Below, one piece after another: positions 35,170-46,800 of a stretch of 64,000 bases of DNA. The stretch's first letter is position 1, and each line of letters begins with the position of its first letter. The position numbers were made by a program, and so were the translations under genes. The DNA lies in NCBI GenBank assembly GCA_037127255.1, contig JBANSL010000004.1, forward strand, positions 13,248,967 to 13,312,966. The letters are read 5' to 3'. This stretch comes from Persicaria tinctoria (taxonomy: Eukaryota; Streptophyta; Magnoliopsida; Caryophyllales; Polygonaceae). Below the pieces are notes generated by a model. The model saw nothing but the letters and a program-made list of their open reading frames with translations, was not told where the DNA came from and ran no database searches.

Positions 35170-35415
35170 CTTCAAATTAGAAGATTGGGTCAAATATTAA
35201 CCCGATATGATATACGGAAAGATTTTTTTAGTAATATAACCCGGGCGTGCCTGCATAGGGTTATTTAATTAAAAATTGTACTTTTATACACCGGACATCA
35301 CAATATCCGATATATAAAGGTAATCCGAATTTATTATTTTCGGTTTCACCACTTTATACACCGTATATGACACGCCCGGGTTATATTCTATGGGTTATTT
35401 TTCCAATTTTGTAAA

Positions 35416-36260
35416 TTAATTTTAAAAGTTTATTATGTATGCACAACATAACTTTATGTTTGCACAGTTTAATCTTATTTATGCACTTCAATTTAAAAGC
35501 CTATTATATATGCACATCATAATGTTATATTTGCATAACATAGCATTATATTTGCACATTTTAATCTTATTTTTGCACTTTAATTTAAAACCCTATTATA
35601 TATGCACACCATAATGTTATATTTGCACATTTTAATCTTATTTATGCACTTTAATTTAAAAGCTTATTATATATGCACGACATAATGTTATATTTGCACA
35701 ACATAACATTATATTTGCACATTTTAATCTTATTTATGGACTTTAATTTAAAGCCTATTATATATGCACATCATAATGTTATATTTGCACAACATAATAT
35801 TATATTTGCACATTTTAATCTTATTTATGCACTTTAATTGGAAATTGTTAAATGCTTGAAAACAAATAGACGATAAGTCCGCCCCCCGGACCCCCCGATG
35901 CGACGCCGATGAAAAATGATTCAAGACACATTAACAATAACCTTAATTGTGCACTTCATATTATTACTCATACACATCGTGATTTTATTCTTGCACTTTA
36001 TCATTTTATTTATACACTTTATATTTGTGCAACAAAAGGTGTCGAAAACGGGAATAAGTGCATTTACCCATAAAATTAGACATATTTACCTATTTACCCA
36101 TAAATTAAACATATTTCAATTATAAATTTTTATAATTGAAATAGGCAAATTTACCTATTTACCCCATAATGAATTATTATGTCTGCACAAAATAAAATTA
36201 TATTTGCACAACAGGATGTTATATGTGCACAAAATCAAATTATACTTGCAAAACAGAAAG
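35416..36260. repeat. TGCAC-rich array, right half
   Basis: Units of about 100 bp containing ATATGCACATCATAATGTTA, ATTTGCACATTTTAATCTTA and TTTATGCACTTTAATTTAAA repeat several times from 35430 to 35840, then weaken. AAAAGCCTATTATATATGC inside units resembles the first 10 nt of the tRNA-like sequences (AGCCTATTAG). Confidence 0.8.
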
Positions 36261-36685
36261 TGTTAACACGAAAAAAAAAATCCTGGAACAAAAGGGGAAA
36301 AAAAAAATTGGCCCGAGAAGGGGGGTACATGGGGCACACGCATGGACAAGGGGCAGACATTCTACTAATTAAATTAGACACATTAGTAATTAAATTAGGC
36401 TCATTAGCAATTTACTTACAAAAATTAGGCCCATTGGAGAATTTTACACCTTAATCAAATTTTACAACCTAAGGATATTTTAAATTTGAATCATTCCCTA
36501 TATAAATATATATATTCATGTGTATATTTACAGTGCACATATTTACTGTGTGTATATGTTCAATGTTCACAATGTTTTGTATATTTGTATATTGTATGTA
36601 TAACCTTCTATACAGTATATATATAACTTTGTATTACATTATATATTCTTCTAATTCGTGTGTGTATATATATATAGAGAGAGAG

Positions 36686-38277
36686 AGAGAATGGGTATAA
36701 AGTGCACACCCCTTAGGGTGTACTTTGTGCACGATTCCTGGCCATTGATCTATAGGAAATGAATGGCTAGATTTATGCCACGTAGATGGGTATTTAAAAA
36801 AAAAAAAAAAAAAAGGCCCAATCTCACATGTGAAGGCTGTGAAGCGCGTGTGCAAACCCTATTAAAAACCTAGCTCCCTCAATCTCTCCACTAATCATTA
36901 TAACCACCTCCAATTCAGCCGCCATCGATGGCGATCCTGCTCAACCATGGCGACGAGGGTTCCGACGAGGACAAATCAGCCAAAGCTTGAGGCGAGGCGG
37001 TGATGGTTCTAGTCGGAGTCGAAGGCGGTGATGTTTCTAATCGGACTCGAAGGCGGGGGAGGGGGTGTGGTGGTGTTTCTGATCGGATTCGTCAATTCGA
37101 AGGCGGTGGGGTGTGGTGGAGGCAAATCGGCGGTGGCGCAGACGGGGAAGGAGGAGACGGGGGTGTGGGCTTGGCGGCGGCAGTGGTGGACGAGAGGGGC
37201 GGAATCGGCGATGGGTGGAAGCCGTGTGATCTGAACGACGGTTTCGCCTCCACTCTCGCTCAGATCCGGCGGTGCTAGGGGAAGGAGGAGACGAGGGTGC
37301 GGGAGGCGTCGTGGGTGGCCGGAGACCGACGGGTCGAAGCCGCTTGCTCTTTCGACTCCCCTCTCGCTTGGATCGATGTTGGCGGCCGCGAGACCGACTG
37401 GATTCGACGGCGCCAGGGTCTCTCCTCCCCTCGCTCTTTCGCTCTTTCGAATCCCCTTTCGACTCCCCTCTCAATCAGATCCGGGCCTCATCCTTCCCTC
37501 TCAGGCGGTTCCGAGCGGTTCCGAGCAGTTGTCTGGGGGTGGGTGGCGGGGTGGTCTTGGCTGGGTGGTTGTGTGGGTGGTGAGGGTGGTGGGTGGTTGG
37601 GGGTGGGTGGTGGGGGTGGGTGGTGGGGGTGGTCCGTTCGAATGCATTGTGGTTCGAATGCATTCGGTGCGATATTCGTTAATTATTCGGATGAATATGT
37701 TGAAATTTTGATTGTTAGTGTTAAGGAGTTGGTAATTATTCGGTGAAATTGGGATCATTATTCGTGTACGTATGGAGTTTTCGGATTGACAAATAGCATA
37801 AAGCCTCTCATATACGACCAAATAATCATTCCTATACCGCCGAATACTCATACATTTTCCAAAAAATATAACTATTTTACCGAATAATATTTCAAAACTT
37901 AATGCATAAAAATTAACTCGGAGTCAAAATGAAAATTGATTGACAAAAAATTAAACATTATTCGGTAGTGTATGACAAATTATTCAGTTGAATTGGTAAA
38001 ATTTGATCTGAAATGGATGGAAAAATGAAATATAACATTATTCGGTAGATTATGAAACATTATTCGGTGGAATGGACAGATTTTTCAAAACAGCGAAATC
38101 AGATCCGGAAAAAATAAATAGCGCGTCAGACCTTTTTAGGTGGGTCCCACCAGTTTTTCTATTTAAAAAAAAAAAGAAACACTCTTTTAATCATGACCTT
38201 CCATTTCCTCTCCATCAATGGACAGGATTTGTGCACTAGATACACCCTAAGGGGTGTGCACAATGGAACCACTCCCT
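36686..38277. mobile_element. (TA)n-inserted inverted-repeat element with GC-rich cargo
   Basis: Left AGAGAATGGGTATAAAGTGC then ACACCCCTTAGGGTGTACTT; reversed right AGGGAGTGGTTCCATTGTGC then ACACCCCTTAGGGTGTATCT. Flanked by TATATATA on both sides. The ATTATTCGG-rich part (37680-38080) is shared with 6080-6310 and 14190-14530. The GC-rich part (36930-37660) contains GGTGGTGGG-type low complexity with frames open on several strands and no recognised domain. Confidence 0.7.
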
Positions 38278-38648
38278 ATATATATATATATATAGATATA
38301 ACTTTGTATTGCATTTGTTAGTAAGCTAATATTGTGTACATATTTGCCTCAAATTTGAAGGTATTGGTATAATTTGTGATTTGCCTATTTTTTAAAGAAA
38401 AAGTAATTGGATTTCGGATAAAAAATGAATTTGAGATGCTAGGCCTGTTTAGTCTGCTGGATGGCCCGGCCCCCGGCAATGAGGGCGGGCTTGAACAATG
38501 CAAAAACCGGGCCTGGCCCAAGCCCGACACGATGTAATGGGCTGAAAATTTGGTTAAGATCCGGGCCAAGCCTGCCCGGCCCGGCCCATGCTCAGGTCGT
38601 TCTGTAAGCTTCCATTAGTAAATTAAATTTCTCTACTCCTCTTGGAGT

Positions 38649-39484
38649 CAGGCCCGTGCCAATGGGTGGTTCAGGTGGATCGGCTGAACAGGGCCCCCAA
38701 ATTTTACAGGGCCCAATAATGTTTTAGTGTTAGGTTAAAACAAAAATCGTTTGATAATAAAACACGTTAGTAATGTGGTCTACTGGTAAGGTGCGCTACA
38801 ACCACTTGCAATAACCAAGCTCCCACGTTCGATTCTCAGCAGTCAAGACTTAAATTGTTTTTTTTTTTGCTGTTGTAATTTGCTCTTCTATAATATTTTC
38901 TTTCATAAACAATAATATTACTCCTTTTTTTTTTCCTTTTTAACCCCCTTTTCAAGAAATTTCCATCTTTTAATTTATTTTTTGAATCATTCAAAAAAAA
39001 AATTATGCTCTCTCTTTTTAAAGAAAAAAACATACAAAGCCCATTGTTTAGAGAAATTAGTGGACTTTCCCCCAAATAATTAAAAAATTAGTAAACTTAT
39101 TATGAAAGTCAAATATTTTTTTTAGGAAAATCATATTTATCATTTTTAAACAATTATTCACAACCATTTTATGTTTAAAAGAATGTTCAAAGGCTTCAAA
39201 TTTTCACCTTATTTCTATTTTGATTAATTTAATGTACATAAAGTTGACTTTGAATTACAATACTCCTTAAGGTCCTTGACATTTTGATTTCTTTTTATGC
39301 ATTTTGTAAATATAAATAGGGTCATTGTTGATTTTTAAAAATAAAAACATAATTACATATATTTTTATAATAGCAAAACAATTTACGTAATGCAACTTAT
39401 ATATAAAAAAAATCGTTAACACAATATATGAATAAGATCTAATTATTTTTTTGTGCGACCCCCCCAAAATACCCGCACGCCTTG
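38649..39484. mobile_element. hAT-type element
   Basis: Ends CAGGCCCGTGCC and (reversed) CAAGGCGTGCGGG, flanked by the perfect 8-bp duplication CTTGGAGT (38641-38648 and 39485-39492). 836 bp, AT-rich interior, no transposase. A tRNA-like box A/box B arrangement (TGGTCTACTGGTAAGG and GTTCGATTC) lies at about 38778-38835. Confidence 0.8.
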
Positions 39485-39582
39485 CTTGGAGTAATTTAGA
39501 TTTGCCAGCTCCTGCTACTCCCACCATTTTTGTTTGTCAGCGAAATTCCGAACTTCCATTCCATAGTAGCAGGCTCATTATC

Positions 39583-41403
39583 TTTTTTTTTTTTTTTTTT
39601 TTTTTTTGAAGCAAGATAAGAATTCAGCTCTCTAGACAAGCCTAGAGAAACTGAGAGACCGGACAAGCCGGTAGATAGACTAACCATCATGTACAACCAA
39701 ATCAAATAACATAAGCAAATGACAAAAAGGAAATAACATGAAGCAAATAACAGAAAATGAAATGCAAAAATACAATAAATGTGCAAGCTATCTTACACTG
39801 TAAAGCAAAGACAACATGACAAATGATCGAATCAATCCGCCAACGGATGACGCACACAAAGAACTCTGGAGATACTAGCGGACATCTTAGATTATGGACT
39901 CCAAAAAGCCATCAGATATCGATCGCAAATCCACGGCGTCTTCGGATACATCAAATCAAACACTGTTCGCAAGAGTTCTGCATCACAACAAGAACAACAC
40001 AACACACCAGACCGCAAAACCAACCTCAAGACAAACCATTGCTCAATAAAAACCCCAATCCGTCTCAAAACCTCAAAGGACGATAACAAGATCGTAGAAG
40101 ACTACTAGGTAGTCAAAATAGAGGTGATTGAGACGGAACAGAAGAGAAATTGAAACAACAATACAAAGACATGAGGAAAGACTAACGGAATGGAACCCTA
40201 AAAGACAACCGGGCAGCAACCCGAGAAGCGACAACGCTAGGCAAGAAAGAGCACCGGAGGCGGAGGCAAAACCTCAGAGGGACCATCCAGAGCACCAGGC
40301 GGACGAAGACAAGACGGGCGAAGTTGAAGAGCCCGGTGGAAGGCATGGGCGACTGCACTAGGTGCGGAGGCGGACAGAGATGAAGAGGCTGGTGAGAGCA
40401 AAGAAGGGTGGTCTGGCAAGCGGAAGGCCCGAAGAGCCGGCAGGGCCGACCCTGAGATATTTGGGGCCCGAGGCTACTAAAAAAAAAGTCTTTTGATTAA
40501 TACAAATATTCATAATATTTTTTAGAAAAATTATCAAACAATGCAATTTTATATATATATATATATTTAACAATTATAAATTTCATATTTTATTTTTATC
40601 ACTAAAAGGAAAATTTACGGACATTCAGTATTATACAATCTCTCGGTATAACACAACAAAATACTACGAATTATAGATTTACTAATATACTTGTTTACTT
40701 TTTTTATATTATATTTCCTTAGAAATCCTATTAAAAAAATTTAGTGAGAAATAAAAGTAAAAATATTTTTTTAAATATTATATTCTTTCCCATGAATGTA
40801 AAACAGTATGGTTAAACACTTTAAAATATATTATTGCGTTGCAAATTTATCCAAATAAAATACTATAATCACTTAAATAAATTTATTAAAGTAGCATAAG
40901 TTGTTACTTAAAAACTACTCGTTTGTGAATTTATAACAAAAATTGAAAGACGGAGACCTTCTTAGACTCTTTATCGTTGACTTGAAATATTTAAAGTCAC
41001 ATCACACATGAGTTTTTTTGACGTATAAATTTTCATAAATATTTTATTACGTGTAAATATAATAATATACAATACCTTAGTTATATATATAACATAAATT
41101 TTTTTTTCCGGGGCCCTAGGTGATCGCCTCTTGGGCCTACCCCAGGGCCGGCTGGCACTGGATTAGTGCGAAGGCCTTGTAGAAACAGAGGAGGAGGACG
41201 CAACGGAGGCTTTAGAGGGACGATGGAGATCGGTGATTGACGACGGTGAGCCGAGGGCTACGATCGGTAGCAAGAAGCATGGTGGTGGCAACGGCGCGCA
41301 ACCGAGGATGGCGGCACAGGTTTAGGTTAAACATGAAGGCGGCGGCCAAAAGAGCTCTCATAAAGAGGGAGCATTATCTGAAGACGTGGCATGAGATACG
41401 TGG
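39583..41403 (-). mobile_element. Reverse-oriented LINE remnant, split by a hAT
   Basis: A 25-nt T-run at 39583-39607, then GAAGCAAGATAAGAATTCAG and CCGGACAAGCCGG, the latter shared with the reversed LINE at 26755. It continues to 40440, is interrupted by the hAT at 40441-41160, and resumes to about 41400. CATTATCT at 39575-39582 and about 41374-41381 may be a remnant of the duplication. No RT domain. Confidence 0.45.
40441..41160. mobile_element. hAT-like non-autonomous element
   Basis: Left CAGGGCCGACCCTGAGATAT then TTGGGGCCC; reversed right CAGTGCCAGCCGGCCCTGGG ... CCTAGGGCCCC. These match the common plant hAT end type CAGGGCCGGCCCTGGG. The interior is AT-rich. No 8-bp duplication was found (AGAGCCGG versus GATTAGTG), so an edge may be altered. 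Confidence 0.6.
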
Positions 41404-41878
41404 GTTTTTTTTTTTTTTTTTTTTTTTAAATCAATTATTGCCCACCGCAGGGTGTTAATAATTAATATCATCTTGAACTGATTCCCTAAAATTTTCTATT
41501 TCGAAGATTTGGAGAATTATTTACTTAGGAGAATGTTGCAGATTTAGGAAATCCTCTCCATTTATTCTGCTGCTTCTCCATTTTGGAGAATGTGACGGGG
41601 AATCTGTTGGACAAAAAAACCCCTTAAAATTCCCCAAAATCTCCAAAATGGGGAAACTGTTGGAGATGCTCTAACCCCCAATTAATTTTCATGCATAATT
41701 ACATTACCAACAAGCCACTGTAATTTGGTGCGGTGGACTGTAATTAAATTTGATCCATCGCTATTCATCGGTTTTCTGTCATACGTCCCACCCACCGTAT
41801 ACAACGGTGAATTCGGATATTCGTCATTAACTCACCATAACATGTTGCTATGGTTAGCAGTGAAGATAGTAAAAATTA
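41404..41878. other. Poly(T) tract and unassigned DNA
   Basis: T-run at 41405-41427. 41580-41680 contains TTGGAGATGCTCTAA and ATTTTGGAGAATGTG-like inverted motifs, typical of old MITE debris. No gene. Confidence 0.4.
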
Positions 41879-42210
41879 GGGTTCGTTTGGTTAGCAACTG
41901 AAAAACTCAGGAAGTAGACGAAATATATGTGTTTGGTTGGAGTTTTAGTCACATGAAAACCCAGGAAGTTAAATTTCCAGGAATTTAAATTCCTCCATTT
42001 CAAGGGAATTTAACTTCCTTACTCCCCTAGGTAAGTTCTAATTCCAACTTTTATAAATAGAAATTTCCAATTTACTTATTTTAATCCCTACCATTTAAAA
42101 TCCAACTAAACATATTTTTTCAATTCCCGGAAAGTGTAATACGTGGGAATTGAATTCCCGGGAAGTACCTTCCTAGGAATTGTTCTTCCTGTGTTAAACC
42201 AAACGAAACA
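41879..42210. mobile_element. Tourist-like (PIF/Harbinger) MITE
   Basis: Ends GGGTTCGTTTGGTTAGCAAC and (reversed) TGTTTCGTTTGGTTTAACAC, 332 bp, flanked by TTA on both sides (41876-41878, 42211-42213). Ends and duplication fit Tourist MITEs. Confidence 0.85.
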
Positions 42211-42713
42211 TTAGCGGTGAAAATATCAACCCTTTATGTAGTCATAGAAGATAAATAAATCTATATTATGAAATTTGTAAAAGTAATTTTATCTCTCTAT
42301 ATATATAGCACCGATAGAATTTGCCTTGTATAGAACTTTTGGACTATATGAAAATAGTTAAACAGCAAACAATATATTATACACAAAGATATTTTTTTAA
42401 CCATTAATTATTCTTCCAAATCTTATCAACTTATGCAATCCTATATTTTTATTCAAAATAAAATAAAATAATTTACTTTCCTTTTATCCTTCTACCCTTC
42501 TATATTATCTTTTGAAAAGTTTGATTACTGATAAAATAAAATAAAATAAAAAACAGTTTCTATATCTAAATTGTCCAGTTTCAATACGTGTGGACTTTGC
42601 TTATGATTTCCCTCAAAGTGAACGAACAACTACAGTTCAAATCTCAAAGAGACGATTACCTACTCCATATGAGTTTACTTCCACTGAGATCGAGTTGAAG
42701 CAGCCATAGAAGC
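42211..42713. promoter_or_regulatory. Upstream region of F-box copy 2
   Basis: AT-rich; TATATATAG at about 42299 and several AAAATAAAA runs. From about 42673 (TTTACTTCCACTGAGATCGA) it is conserved with copies 1 and 3, probably 5' UTR. No transcription start can be fixed. Confidence 0.35.
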
Positions 42714-43746
42714 ATGGGGAAGAAACTGCAGAAGAAGAGGAAGACTACGAATTGCAGGAAACGCACTTCAAGCAACCATTCGCACTCAGAAGTTGTTGAA
42801 TTCGACATCCTCCATGATGTTCCTTCGCAGTAACATAAATTATACAACTTTATTTTTTGAATTTTCCCCATTCAATTGTGTAATGTAATCTAAAACAGAA
42901 ACTTACATATGTGTGTAGGCTTTCAAATTCAATGGAAGACGAAAACAGCTGCGATAGGATTAGTGATCTTCCAGAGGATATACTTCGACAAATCATTTCC
43001 TCGCTACCGTTTGAATTAGTTGCACAAACAAGGCTCCTCTCCACCCGATGGAGGGATGTTAGGCACATCACCTTGTGTCAATGGACATTCCAGGTTAGTT
43101 ATCGGGCTAAGCATTCGTCATATGAGACTCATAATTATAATAATATATGTTTGCTTTTGACAATGTGTAGGTGATGTTCCGACCAAGCTTCTACTCGTAT
43201 TATTCCTATCCTGTGTTTCACTTCCTGAAAGAGTTATGGTGGATCTGTAGCTCCATTAATGATGACAATATCAATTCTTTGATCTCGTTCTTGGTAGTTT
43301 CCCGTTCCCCCAGGTTAGAGAAGCTTTACGTGACGGTAAGTTAATTAATTCCTTATAGTTCCAGTTCCAGTTTGATGTTGTCGTCTAGATTCTAGATCTC
43401 ATCTTAATTATATGATTTGAAAATTGAAATTCTTGTGTAGATTGATCCTTCATGTTATAGCCTTCAAAATCCAAGCAAAGGCGATTTCGATTGGACAAGC
43501 AACTACTTTGAACTATTGCAGCGCTTGACTGTAGTTAAGATGGATGGTTTGACGAGTGAGGAGGATGAGTTGAAATTAGCGGATCGTATATTCCAGATAA
43601 CGACGAAGAAGCCGACAGTGCTTGCAACGTCAAGGAACTCATCATACACAAGGAGACTCGTGAAGATCAACCAGAACCAGAGGAAGTTCGTCGAGGAAAT
43701 GGACACTCAACTGTTGAATACTAAACATATGCATATGAGTAGTTAG
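42714..43746 (+). CDS. F-box protein gene, copy 2 (four exons)
   Basis: Exons 42714-42829, 42919-43093, 43171-43335 and 43441-43746, all introns GT-AG, joined frame open for 253 residues. The protein starts MGKKLQKKRKTTNCRKRTSS (basic, nuclear-localisation-like). The F-box RISDLPEDILRQIISSLPFE...TRLLSTRWRDV spans about residues 52-90. Later parts are FLKELWWICSS, RLEKLYVT, and a conserved tail VVKMDGLTSEEDELKLADRI ... KHMHMSS. F-box proteins bind SKP1 in SCF ubiquitin ligases. The LRR part kept in copy 1 is absent, so substrate binding may be reduced. Exon 1 was chosen because the splice restores QLSNSMEDENS in frame and is conserved in copy 3. Expression is unproven. Confidence 0.75.
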
Positions 43747-43810
43747 AAATGTCTTATTGTCAGCGCACACTCTTGTGTGGTTTCTTTATAATTATACTAT
43801 GTATTTAACA

Positions 43811-46800
43811 TAGGATACAAACGTACAACTCGATATTCAAAATCCGCTAAAAACAGAAGCTCTAGCTCTAAAACTTGGTGTATAGCAGACATTACATTTA
43901 CGAATTACCATACTTTACATTGAAGGTGACTCCAGTATAATAATAGACCACCTAAACAAAAGAACGATATGCACATGCCACTAACGACCTTCAAAACCTC
44001 AATCTCCATTACCCCTATACCAGTCCGGATGAACTAACTGTCGAAAATGGTAAAGTTCTACACATTTCAAACCAATCGAAACTTTCAATTTAGATAATGT
44101 TCTCCATGTTCCAAAATTTTCAAAAAATATAATTTATGTTTCTCAATTTTGTCATCAAAATAACGTTTCCGTTGAGTTCTCATCAAGTTGCTTTTTTGTG
44201 AAGGACCTTTTAACGGGAACACTGCTCCTTAAGGGCCCCCGTAATGATGGCATCTACTCTTGGCCAGTGTCTCACACACCACAAGTTCAGTCGGCTATGA
44301 TGTCAAACGACTCTATTTGGCATCACAAGCTAGGTCATCTGTCTTCAAAAAATTTCAATTTCATGCAAAGTAGTTTTCATCTAGGCATTTCCAATTCCAA
44401 GTCTGAGTTTTGTAATTCGTAATTCGTATTCTATCAATAAGAGCTACAAACTACCATTTTATGAATCTTCGATTTCATCTACTCATCCTTTAGAAATTGT
44501 CTATTTGGATGTGTGAACATCACCAATTACATGATACATCATTTGACGGTACTAAATCATTTTTTGTAGATCACTACACTAAGTATATTTGGTAATTATA
44601 TCGGTTAAAAGCAAAGTCAGACACAAAACCCATGGTCATGAAGTTTAAAGCCCTAGTTGAAAACTACTTTAATAAAAAAAATCAAAATTTTGTTTTCGGA
44701 TAATGGTGGTGACTGGTGAGTATGTTCACTCGCTTAACTTCTCCTCCACATACTCCACAACATAATGGTTACGACGAAAGACGACATTGCCATATTGTTG
44801 AAACGGGTCTTACACTCATGTCTCACTCTTCAATGCCGAAATCATATTGGCCTTTCACATTTCAAACAGTTGTCTATCTCATCAATAAAATGTCTACTCC
44901 CACTCTTCAAAATCACTCTCCATTTTCAAAGTTGTGTCAAACATAACCTAATTATCAAAAATTGAAAAGTTTTGGATGTTTATGTTTTATATGGCTTAGA
45001 CCTTACACTTGTCACAAACTGGATCAATGGTCCATTCCTTGTGTGTTTGTGGGATACTCCTCTACCCAAAGTGCCTATTACTATTCCACAAAAATAATAA
45101 AGTCTATACATCTAGACATGTTTTTATGGAAGACAATTTTCCATTTAAATATATTCAATTAAGCCCTCCCATCTCACAAACAGATCCAATAGATAACCCA
45201 AACCCATGGTGCAATTTCAAATTACCAGTAGTTAATCCTACCCCTGCTTCCGCCGACAACTTCGGCTGAGCCCGGCCACCTTAACCCCCGTCATTCCCTT
45301 AACTAATCCGAATCCCCCTAATCAAGTGGAACTCATCCACGTCATCCCCTAATCCCAACCCCACTCCACCCGCTGTCAAATCCTAACACCCCTTTCTCCT
45401 CTATAGGACTAGCCTCCCTAATTCAATCGCAACCCTCTCCTACTACCCCAACCTCTGTCCAGTCAACTGAACATAGCCAATCCCCGCAACTTCCCTCTCA
45501 TAACCCTTCCTTTCATAACTCTTCCTCATCTACAACCGTCTCTACCTACCCCCAACCTACCGTCTTTACCTCCTGCTCCACCCCATAAACCTGTGGTTAC
45601 TTGGTCGATGATAAACTAAACCTACAGGCCACTCTACATCCTCATAAAGAACCACATAACCCATGCCTTTAAAGACCCTGATTGGCGTCGGGCAATGACG
45701 ATGGAGTATGATGCTTTGTGCTCTAATCGTACATGACAACTTGTTCCTCTTCATCCTCAGCACAATGTCGTTGGATGCAAATGGGTCTTCCGCATCAAAT
45801 ACAAGCCTGATGGTTCTTTGGACAGGTACAAGGCGAGGCTAGTCGCAAAGGGCTTCCATCGGCGCCCAGGTAATTGTGATTACACGGAAACCTTTAGTCT
45901 GGTAGTCAAACCGGTAACGGTCAGATCGGTGCTTATAGTGGTTGTCATGTCAGGCTGGGTACTTCGCCAACTAGATGTAAACAACGCATTTCTGCAAGGA
46001 ACACTTCATGAAGATGTGTTTATGGAGCAACCCCTAGGATTTGTTAGCAAGCAGTTTCCTCACCACGTCTGCAAATTGAATAAGGCTATCTATAGCCTTA
46101 AACAAGCTCCTCGAGCGTGATACACTGAGCTTCGTAACTTTCTTCTTCTAGTTGGCTTCATCAACTCAGTCGTCAGTTCATCGCTCTTCATTTATAAACA
46201 GGGCACCGTCATCCTATACTTGCTCGTATATGTCGACGACATTATTGTTACAGGTAACACTTTTGCAGTCCTTGAACATATCATCAACAGGATTGCTTCT
46301 CGCTTCTCTCTCAAAGACCTGGTATACTTACCTACTTTCTTGGGGTAGAAGTGCAACCTCACCCACAAGGCTTGTTCTTAAGCCAACTTAAATATATTGC
46401 TGATCTAATGGCCAAGCCAAAAATGGCATATTCAAAAGCAATGTCGACTCCCATGTGTGCCACAACTACTCTCTGTGGGTCGTCATGCAGTCCACTATCA
46501 TCCCCAACAGACTATCGAATGCTTGTGGGAAGCCTGCAATATCTCTCCCTCACGCGTCCTGATGTTGCATTTGCGGTAGATAAGCTCTCTCAGTTTATGC
46601 ACTCGCCTACCACCACGCATTGGAGTTCTCTCAAACGCCTACTTAGGTACGTCAACAGCACATTAGAAAAAGATATTGCCATTCATAGTAAAGGCCCCGT
46701 CTCATTACATGGTTTTTCTGATCCGGATTGGGCGGGTGATAAAGATGGTTTCATCTCTACGTACTATCGGTTATGCAATTTGTCTTGGGAAAACTCCGAT

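Larger units (their letters stand above)
29830..35415. mobile_element. CACTA-like element carrying host exons
   Basis: The left end CTACTACAGAAAAGGGAAAA and the reversed right end TTTACAAAATTGGAAAAATA are imperfect inverted ends, both followed by ATAACCCGG/CCGGGTTAT subterminal repeats (dense at 29870-30310 and 35170-35400). Such repeats and CTACWA-type ends are typical of CACTA elements. The uninterrupted array copy at 29640 (GCACTTTAATTTTAAAAG) shows the empty site and gives a 3-bp duplication TTA. No transposase ORF. Harbinger also duplicates TTA, but these ends do not resemble Harbinger ends. Confidence 0.65.
28338..36498. mobile_element. (TA)n-inserted element with ~60-bp inverted ends, 8.2 kb with nested CACTA
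   Basis: The left end GGGAAGCGTTAAAATG...CATCCTTAGGGTGTAAAATT and the reversed right end GGGAATGATTCAAATT...TATCCTTAGGTTGTAAAATT match over about 60 bp. Both sit against TA-rich DNA. Subtracting the 5.6 kb CACTA insertion leaves about 2.6 kb: a GC-rich block, a three-copy minisatellite, a tRNA-like sequence and TGCAC-rich arrays. No transposase seen. The superfamily is not assigned. Confidence 0.6.
26498..38598. mobile_element. hAT-type element split by nested insertions
   Basis: The left end TAGACCTGAGCAAACATGGG matches the left end of the intact relative at 47861 (TAGACCTGAGCATGGGCC). The right end GGCCCATGCTCAGGTC at 38583-38598 is its inverse. Both are flanked by GTTCTG (26492-26497, 38599-38604), with the terminal TA and part of the duplication apparently deleted on the right. 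Between the GC-rich ends lie a LINE, an 8.2 kb (TA)n-flanked element and a 1.6 kb element. Two unrelated relatives 12 kb apart is the alternative. Confidence 0.5.

Noticed and set aside
37000..37750. GC-rich ORFs in the element at 36686 as genes
   Set aside because: Gly/Trp- or Pro/His-rich repeats from GGTGG low-complexity DNA; open in several frames.
40433..41168. 8-bp target duplication for the hAT at 40441-41160
   Set aside because: Flanks AGAGCCGG and GATTAGTG do not match, so only end similarity supports the call.
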